64,000 bases of DNA, taken from the NCBI GenBank assembly GCA_038114465.1, contig JAYNQW010000015.1, positions 1 to 64,000 on the forward strand. Direction: 5' to 3'. Position numbers and translations under genes: made by a program. The notes beneath the pieces are model-generated. The model saw only the letters and a list, made by a program, of their open reading frames with translations. It was not told the origin of the DNA and searched no databases. The DNA is from CALINB01 sp938045325. GTDB lineage: Bacteria > Pseudomonadota > Alphaproteobacteria > Rhodospirillales > CALINB01. This document shows, piece by piece, positions 59,134 to 64,000 of this stretch (its first letter is position 1; every line of letters starts with the position of its first letter).

Positions 59134-60153
59134 ATGCGTGTTTATTATGATCGGGATGCCGATGTTAATCTGATCAAGTCGAAAAAGATTGTCATCGTCG
59201 GTTACGGCAGCCAGGGCCATGCCCATGCGTTAAACCTGCGTGATTCAGGCGTTAAAGAAGTGCGGGTTGCTTTGCGGGAAGGGTCCGGCAGCATCAAAAA
59301 AGCCGAAAGCGAAGGTTTGACGGTGATGACGCCGTCGGAGGCCGCCAAGTGGGGCGACATCGTGATGATTCTCACCCCCGATGAGGGCCACGCCAAATTG
59401 TATAACGATCACTTGAAAGAAAACATGCGCGAAGGAACGGCATTGGCCGTCGCGCACGGGTTGAGCCTGCATTTCCGTCTGATCGAGCCGCGCGAAGACT
59501 TGGATGTCTTTATGATTGCGCCGAAAGGGCCGGGTCATACGGTTCGTTCGGAATATGTCCGTGGAGCAGGTGTGCCCTCTTTGGTTGCTATTCACCAAGA
59601 TGCAACCGGCAACGCGCACGATATCGCGGTGGCTTATGGTGCGTCGATCGGCGGCGGCCGGGCCGGCATTATCGAAACCACCATGCGCGAAGAATGCGAA
59701 ACCGATCTGTTCGGCGAACAATCCGTGTTGTGCGGCGGTTTGTCGGCCTTGATTATGGCCGGGTTCGAAACCCTGGTCGAAGCGGGGTATGCGCCCGAGA
59801 TGGCCTACTTCGAGTGTGTCCATGAGGTGAAGCTGATTGTTGACCTTATTTACGAAGGCGGCATTGCCAATATGCGCTATTCGGTTTCCAACACAGCCGA
59901 GTATGGCGATTACGTCAGCGGCCCTGTGGTCGTCGATAAAGAAGCAAAAGAGCGGATGAAAATTATCCTCGATAATATTCAGTCCGGTAAATTCGTGAAG
60001 GATTGGATCCTCGAATGCGAAGCCGGCCAGCCGGCTTTCAAAGCGATGCGTCGGCGCGGTGCAGAGCACGAAATCGAGGAAGTCGGTGCGAAACTTCGCG
60101 GTATGATGCCGTGGATCGCCGAAAATGCCTTGGTCGATAAATCCCGAAATTAA
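59134..60153 (+). CDS. ilvC: Ketol-acid reductoisomerase, class I
   Basis: 339 residues, the short class I type. The NADPH fold is VIVGYGSQGHAHALNLRDSG (about 20-40). The metal-binding knotted domain contains ETDLFGEQSVLCGGLSALIMAGFETLVEAGYAPEMAYFECVHEVKLIVDLIYEGG. It rearranges and reduces acetolactate to dihydroxyisovalerate. A terminator follows within 60 bp. Confidence 0.97.
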   Translation: MRVYYDRDADVNLIKSKKIVIVGYGSQGHAHALNLRDSGVKEVRVALREGSGSIKKAESEGLTVMTPSEAAKWGDIVMILTPDEGHAKLYNDHLKENMREGTALAVAHGLSLHFRLIEPREDLDVFMIAPKGPGHTVRSEYVRGAGVPSLVAIHQDATGNAHDIAVAYGASIGGGRAGIIETTMREECETDLFGEQSVLCGGLSALIMAGFETLVEAGYAPEMAYFECVHEVKLIVDLIYEGGIANMRYSVSNTAEYGDYVSGPVVVDKEAKERMKIILDNIQSGKFVKDWILECEAGQPAFKAMRRRGAEHEIEEVGAKLRGMMPWIAENALVDKSRN

Positions 60154-60183
60154 ACGCTTTTCAGCGAATTCGGATTGATGGAT

Positions 60184-60212
60184 AAGGCTCTCGGCAGATC
60201 GCCGGGGGCCTT
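60184..60212 (+). terminator. Terminator after ilvC
   Basis: A GC-rich stem with one G-U (AAGGCTCTCGGC 60184-60195; GCCGGGGGCCTT 60201-60212), loop AGATC, followed by TTTT. Separates ilvBNC from leuA. Confidence 0.8.
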
Positions 60213-60340
60213 TTTTCACGCAAAAATTTGTCAGAAGCAACGAACTTGACTATATAAGCATGAACAGGCCGTGAACTGGCGGCCCCGGGTAAGCCCCTAT
60301 TAACCAAGATGGGCTAGCCTTGAAGACGAAAGCAGTGACG

Positions 60341-60475
60341 ATGATGTGTTTGATGAACCCGATGATGAAAGAATCAAGCTTCGCACCGCGCGAAGACCGG
60401 GTTCGTGCGCGTACACTGCTGTCGGCTGATCTCCTTGCGTTGCTCGCTGGGGACCTTCGACTTAGCTGCCCCTGA
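60341..60475 (+). CDS. Candidate leucine-rich leader peptide (attenuator) for leuA
   Basis: The frame from ATG 60341 (or a later ATG at 60344, 60353, 60362, 60365) to TGA 60475 encodes up to 44 residues. Its second half is unusually rich in Leu (RTLLSADLLALLAGDLRLSCP). Downstream, alternative hairpins are visible: GCGCGAA/TTCGTGC (60388-60394 with 60402-60408), CCCCTGA (60469-60475) with TCAGGGG (60512-60518), and a small GCACG/CGTGC inside. This is the arrangement of a transcription attenuator: ribosome stalling on Leu codons when leucine is short would change the fold and let leuA be read. A U-run after the last hairpin is weak, so it could also act at translation. leuA starts at 60567. Confidence 0.6.
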   Translation: MMCLMNPMMKESSFAPREDRVRARTLLSADLLALLAGDLRLSCP

Positions 60476-60518
60476 GCGTTTTCTGCACGTTTGTTGCGTG
60501 CCTGTTTACGGTCAGGGG
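60469..60518 (+). promoter_or_regulatory. Attenuator hairpins before leuA
   Basis: CCCCTGA (60469-60475) pairs with TCAGGGG (60512-60518), enclosing GCACG/CGTGC (60485-60489 and 60497-60501); the first arm overlaps the leader peptide stop codon. Another hairpin (60388-60408) lies in the leader frame. Ribosome position could select between these. Confidence 0.5.
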
Positions 60519-60566
60519 AATTGTTCAAGTTTAGAGGTTCAATACCGAATTTGAGGAATAGGTCCC

Positions 60567-62141
60567 ATGAGCAATAAAGAATCGAACAACGTTAACCCTA
60601 AAAATTCAAACCGCGTCGTTATTTTTGACACGACCTTGCGTGACGGCGAACAATCGCCCGGCTGTTCTATGAACCTGGATGAAAAGATTCGTGTTGCCGA
60701 AGTTCTTGAGGCGATGGGTGTGGATGTCATCGAAGCCGGCTTTCCAATCGCATCGGATGGTGACTTCGAAGCCGTGAACGAAGTTGCCAAGATCACAAAA
60801 AATGCTGTGGTCTGTGGTTTGTCACGTGCCAAGGCGATGGATATCGACCGTGCCGCCGAAGCGTTAAAACCGGCCAAGCGTTCGCGCATCCATACATTTA
60901 TTTCAACCAGCCCGCTGCACATGAAGCACAAACTGCAAATGGAGCCTGAAGACGTGCATGCGGCCGTGATTGAAAGCGTTTCATACGCGCGTAAATTTAC
61001 CGATGACGTCGAATGGTCGCCCGAAGACGGCTCGCGCACTGAGCATGATTTTTTATGCCGTTGCGTCGAAAGCGCAATCAAAGCGGGTGCGACGACTGTT
61101 AACATTCCCGATACGGTCGGTTATGCCGTGCCCGAGGAGTTTGGTGCCTTAATAGACATGCTCATGAACCGCGTGCCGAACATCGATCAGGCGGTCATCT
61201 CGGTGCATTGTCATAACGACCTCGGATTGGCGGTCGCGAATTCATTGGCAGCTGTTCAAAACGGTGCGCGCCAAGTCGAGTGCACGATCAACGGGATCGG
61301 CGAGCGGGCCGGCAATGCGGCGATGGAAGAAATCGTCATGGCTCTGCGGACGCGTCAAGATTTCATGCCGTTTGAAACCGGGGTTGATACGGTTCATATT
61401 ACAAAAGCCTCGCGTCTGTTGTCTTCGATCACCGGCTTTTCCGTGCAGCCGAATAAAGCGATCGTCGGGGCGAATGCGTTTGCCCACGAATCGGGGATTC
61501 ACCAGGACGGCATGCTCAAGCATGCACAAACCTATGAGATCATGACCCCCGAATCGGTCGGACTGGGCCAATCGAAGCTGGTTTTGGGCAAGCATTCGGG
61601 CCGCCATGCTTTTAAGCAAAAACTGGCGGAGCTTGGCTATACTTTGGGTGACAACGCCTTGGAGGACGCTTTTAAGCGGTTCAAGGATCTGGCGGACAAA
61701 AAGAAAGACGTCTTTGATGAGGATTTAATCGCTCTGATCGGCGAGGAAATCAGGGTTCACGACCGAATCAAGCTGGTTTCGCTGGAATTGCTGTGCGGGA
61801 CAGTCCATCGTCCGCCGAAGGCCGACTTAACCCTGGATATCGATGGCGCGGAAAAGGCCTGTCAGGCAATAGGCGACGGGCCTGTCGATGCCGCCTTCAG
61901 CGCCATAAAAGAGCTGTTTCCCCACAAAGCGCGGCTACAGCTTTATCAAGTGCACGCGGTCACGCAAGGCACCGATGCACAGGCCGAAGTGACGGTCAGG
62001 CTTGAAGAGGACGGTAAAACCGTCAATGGACAAGCGGCCGATACGGATACCATGGTCGCCTCGGTGAATGCCTATATCTCGGCTTTGAACAAACTTTTGG
62101 TAAAACGGGAAAAAACCGCGCCTGAAGCGCTTTCGGCCTAG
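60567..62141 (+). CDS. leuA: 2-Isopropylmalate synthase
   Basis: 524 residues. The TIM barrel has the metal and substrate motifs FDTTLRDGEQSPGCSMNLDEKIRVAEVLEAMGVDVIEAGFP and SVHCHNDLGLAVANSLAAVQNGARQVECTINGIGERAGNAAMEEI. The C-terminal regulatory domain (about 390-524) binds leucine for feedback inhibition. It condenses acetyl-CoA with 2-oxoisovalerate from the ilv genes. The ribosome site is GAGG about 14 nt before ATG 60567. A leucine-rich leader lies before it. Confidence 0.97.
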   Translation: MSNKESNNVNPKNSNRVVIFDTTLRDGEQSPGCSMNLDEKIRVAEVLEAMGVDVIEAGFPIASDGDFEAVNEVAKITKNAVVCGLSRAKAMDIDRAAEALKPAKRSRIHTFISTSPLHMKHKLQMEPEDVHAAVIESVSYARKFTDDVEWSPEDGSRTEHDFLCRCVESAIKAGATTVNIPDTVGYAVPEEFGALIDMLMNRVPNIDQAVISVHCHNDLGLAVANSLAAVQNGARQVECTINGIGERAGNAAMEEIVMALRTRQDFMPFETGVDTVHITKASRLLSSITGFSVQPNKAIVGANAFAHESGIHQDGMLKHAQTYEIMTPESVGLGQSKLVLGKHSGRHAFKQKLAELGYTLGDNALEDAFKRFKDLADKKKDVFDEDLIALIGEEIRVHDRIKLVSLELLCGTVHRPPKADLTLDIDGAEKACQAIGDGPVDAAFSAIKELFPHKARLQLYQVHAVTQGTDAQAEVTVRLEEDGKTVNGQAADTDTMVASVNAYISALNKLLVKREKTAPEALSA

Positions 62142-62175
62142 CTTCCGTGAACGAATCTATTATAAAGATTGAAAT

Positions 62176-62203
62176 GGTGCCGGAGCAGAAAATCTCCGGT
62201 ACC
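62176..62203 (+). terminator. Stem-loop after leuA
   Basis: 10-bp stem with one G-U (GGTGCCGGAG 62176-62185; CTCCGGTACC 62194-62203), loop of 8. There is no U-tract, so this could be a weak or rho-assisted terminator before mreB. Confidence 0.5.
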
Positions 62204-62277
62204 GCTTCGAATCGCAGGGGATTCGGCTTCTAAACCAGCCATTCGGGTCGATTCCTTGTATGGCTCTGTGAGGAACA

Positions 62278-63318
62278 ATGTTTTCTAAGTTATTTGGCTT
62301 TCTGTCCGCCGACATGGCGATCGATCTGGGTACTGCGAATACCCTTGTTTATGTTAAGGGCCGCGGGATCGTGTTGAACGAACCTTCCGTGGTGGCGATT
62401 GCCGATGTGAAGGGTAAAAAGCAGGTTCTTGCGGTTGGCGATGAAGCCAAGCAAATGCTGGGCCGCACGCCGGGCAATATTACCGCCATCCGCCCGCTTC
62501 GTGACGGTGTGATCGCCGATTTCGAAGTCGCCGAAGAAATGATCAAATATTTTATCCGCAAGGTTCACAACCGGCGCAGTTTCGCTTCGCCGCAAGTCGT
62601 TGTCTGTGTGCCCTCGGGATCGACGGCCGTCGAAAGGCGCGCCATTCAAGATTCGGCAGAAAGTGCCGGCGCACGCCGGGTGCTGCTTATTGAAGAGCCG
62701 ATGGCGGCGGCCATTGGTGCGGGCTTGCCGGTCACCGAACCAACCGGCTCCATGGTCGTTGATATCGGCGGCGGCACAACGGAAGTTGCCGTGCTTTCGC
62801 TCGGCGGTATCGTCTATTCCCGTTCCGTGCGCGTCGGCGGCGATAAGATGGATGAAGCCATTATTGCCTATATCCGGCGTAATCATAACCTGTTGGTCGG
62901 TGAAAGCAGTGCCGAACGGATTAAAGAGGAGATTGGCTCCGCCTGCCCGCCTGAAGAAGGCGAGGGTCGTACCATGGAAATCAAAGGCCGCGACCTGATG
63001 AACGGGGTGCCGAAGGAACTCGTCATCAGCGAGCGCCAAATCGCCGAAAGTTTGGCGGAGCCGGTGGGCGCAATTATCGAAGCCGTGAAAGTCGCCCTCG
63101 AGCACACGGCGCCGGAATTGGCGGCGGATATTGTCGATAAAGGGATTGTATTGACCGGTGGCGGCGGGCTTCTCGGCAATATCGATTTCGTTTTGAGGCA
63201 TGCGACCGGCCTGCCGGTCTCGATTGCCGATGATCCGCTCTCGTGCGTGGTTTTGGGCACTGGACGGGCGCTTGAGGAGATGAAACGCCTGAAAAACATC
63301 CTCATCAGCATGTATTAA
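62278..63318 (+). CDS. mreB: Rod-shape actin-like protein MreB
   Basis: 346 residues of the actin fold. MFSKLFGFLSADMAIDLGTANTLVYVKGRGIVLNEPSVVAI opens it (phosphate 1 loop and membrane-binding start), then VVDIGGGTTEVAVLSLGGIVYSRSVRVGGDKMDEAI (phosphate 2) and GIVLTGGGGLLGNIDFVL (adenosine). It forms membrane-bound filaments directing peptidoglycan synthesis along the cell body, so the cells are rods. mreC follows. Confidence 0.97.
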   Translation: MFSKLFGFLSADMAIDLGTANTLVYVKGRGIVLNEPSVVAIADVKGKKQVLAVGDEAKQMLGRTPGNITAIRPLRDGVIADFEVAEEMIKYFIRKVHNRRSFASPQVVVCVPSGSTAVERRAIQDSAESAGARRVLLIEEPMAAAIGAGLPVTEPTGSMVVDIGGGTTEVAVLSLGGIVYSRSVRVGGDKMDEAIIAYIRRNHNLLVGESSAERIKEEIGSACPPEEGEGRTMEIKGRDLMNGVPKELVISERQIAESLAEPVGAIIEAVKVALEHTAPELAADIVDKGIVLTGGGGLLGNIDFVLRHATGLPVSIADDPLSCVVLGTGRALEEMKRLKNILISMY

Positions 63319-63446
63319 CCCATAGAATAATTGCGCCCTAAAGCATTTTTTAATAAAAAATTGAGACTGTACTTGGTGATTCGGCTTAAGATTCGGGACA
63401 TGGGCAGCCGTAATCACGATAAATTTGGGCATTAGAGGGGAACCTC

Positions 63447-64000
63447 GTGGCAGAGCGTCCTCGACAAATATTTCGCGTTGAAGCATCGATCCGGACTCTC
63501 GCTCAGCGGTTTTTATACCTGGGCTTGGTCGGTGCCGCGTTTGCCTTGATGCTGCTTGGTAAAGCGGATGTCTTGCTGGTCGAGCGCATGCGCGCCCATG
63601 TCACCGATGCTGTTGCCCCTATCCTCGACTTTGCTTCCCGTCCCATTGCATCTGCCAAAGAGATGATCAATGAAGTGCGCGCCATGACGGCGCTTAAATC
63701 AGAAAACGAACGGTTATTACAAGAAAGAGCCCGGTTGTTACAGTGGCAGGCCGTGGCTCGAAAACTGGAAGCGGAAAACAAAGCGCTTAAGAGTCTGCTG
63801 AATTTTAAATCGAGTGCTGCAACGAATTTTTTGACGGCACGCGTCATTGCCGATGCGGGTGGTGCCTTTGCCCACTCCATCGTGTTGAACATTGGCAAAC
63901 GTGACGGTGTTAAAAACGGCCAAGCCGTGATAACCGGCGATGGCCTTGTCGGCCGTGTTGCGGTGGTCGGCAACCGTTCGACCCGGGTTTTGCTGATCAC
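63447..64000 (+). CDS. mreC: Rod-shape-determining protein MreC (partial, 5' part)
   Basis: The first 184 residues are visible, cut by the window edge. Start GTG 63447 (AGAGGGGAAC upstream). A membrane anchor (about 20-42, RFLYLGLVGAAFALMLLGKA) precedes a coiled-coil (about 70-115, MTALKSENERLLQERARLLQWQ) and the start of the periplasmic beta-barrel (ARVIADAGGAFAHSIVLNIGKRDGVKNGQAVITGDGLVGRVAVVGNRSTRVLLI). It links MreB to peptidoglycan synthases. About 130 bp from mreB. Confidence 0.95.
   Translation, partial: MAERPRQIFRVEASIRTLAQRFLYLGLVGAAFALMLLGKADVLLVERMRAHVTDAVAPILDFASRPIASAKEMINEVRAMTALKSENERLLQERARLLQWQAVARKLEAENKALKSLLNFKSSAATNFLTARVIADAGGAFAHSIVLNIGKRDGVKNGQAVITGDGLVGRVAVVGNRSTRVLLI

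Noticed and set aside
59245..60240. 331-residue open frame opposite ilvC
   Set aside because: It lies over a clear ilvC gene on the other strand; composition (His/Phe-rich, no motif) is that of a codon-shadow frame.
62290..63486. 398-residue open frame opposite mreB
   Set aside because: mreB on the plus strand is unmistakable; the antisense frame has no domain signatures and arises from codon bias.

Overview
The window looks like chromosomal DNA of a free-living alphaproteobacterium, most likely near Rhodospirillales. Three things support this. There is a circularly permuted, two-piece tmRNA gene (tag ANDNEAFAVAA) next to sspB. The gene order hflK-hflC-DUF2065-degP/Q-miaA-ilvB-ilvN-ilvC-leuA-mreB-mreC is familiar from that class. 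DinB carries an N-terminal four-cysteine knuckle, and L36 is the cysteine-free type. The assignment is by gene content only; no search was run. I see no phage, IS element, integron or CRISPR array.

Layout. 1-4.3 kb: a cut-off membrane sensor N-terminus, a polar protein of unknown function, a 17 kDa-antigen-like lipoprotein coupled to a TPR protein, a CBS-pair protein, an AsmA-like anchored protein and a secreted HEHDH protein. 4.3-34.2 kb: an accessory catabolic stretch with three TauD/TfdA dioxygenases, cupins, DinB, two tandem methyltransferases, acyl-CoA dehydrogenase, haloacid dehalogenase, two MmgE/PrpD proteins, two D-2-hydroxyacid dehydrogenases, three tandem EamA permeases, a redox operon (membrane protein, 2Fe-2S ferredoxin, free-standing DsbD/ScsB alpha domain, peroxiredoxin-like protein), a lytic transglycosylase, N-formylglutamate amidohydrolase, tRNA-Val(GAC), a CoA-transferase/CitE-type lyase/cupin/four-rhodanese run, an HTH-flavin reductase fusion and an FGE-like periplasmic protein. 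34.3-49 kb: L36, glcDEF, a CPA2 antiporter, a giant AsmA protein, small RHH and His-rich proteins, class I fumarase, sspB, ssrA and a CDO-like cupin. 49-64 kb: thyA-folA, mrp/apbC, hflKC, degP/Q, miaA, branched-chain amino acid biosynthesis with a leucine-rich leader peptide before leuA, then mreB and the start of mreC.

How genes work together. ssrA tags stalled proteins and SspB hands tagged proteins to ClpXP; HflKC and the Do-type protease add envelope quality control. IlvB/N/C and LeuA make valine, isoleucine and leucine precursors, with leuA probably attenuated by leucine supply. GlcDEF oxidises glycolate to glyoxylate. The catabolic stretch looks like uptake and breakdown of small organic acids, partly through CoA thioesters, but substrates cannot be read from sequence.

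The most unusual items are: (i) a YdaS/Cro-like HTH fused to a flavin reductase, with a perfect palindrome between its predicted -35 and -10; (ii) ssrA lying directly upstream of sspB; (iii) the four-rhodanese protein with two degenerate domains in a possible operon with CoA-acid genes; (iv) the free-standing ScsB-alpha/redoxin/ferredoxin operon; (v) the leuA leader; (vi) tandem 18-bp repeats before hflK. I found no clear wholly new multi-gene system; the HTH-flavin reductase with its operator is the best candidate for something undescribed.
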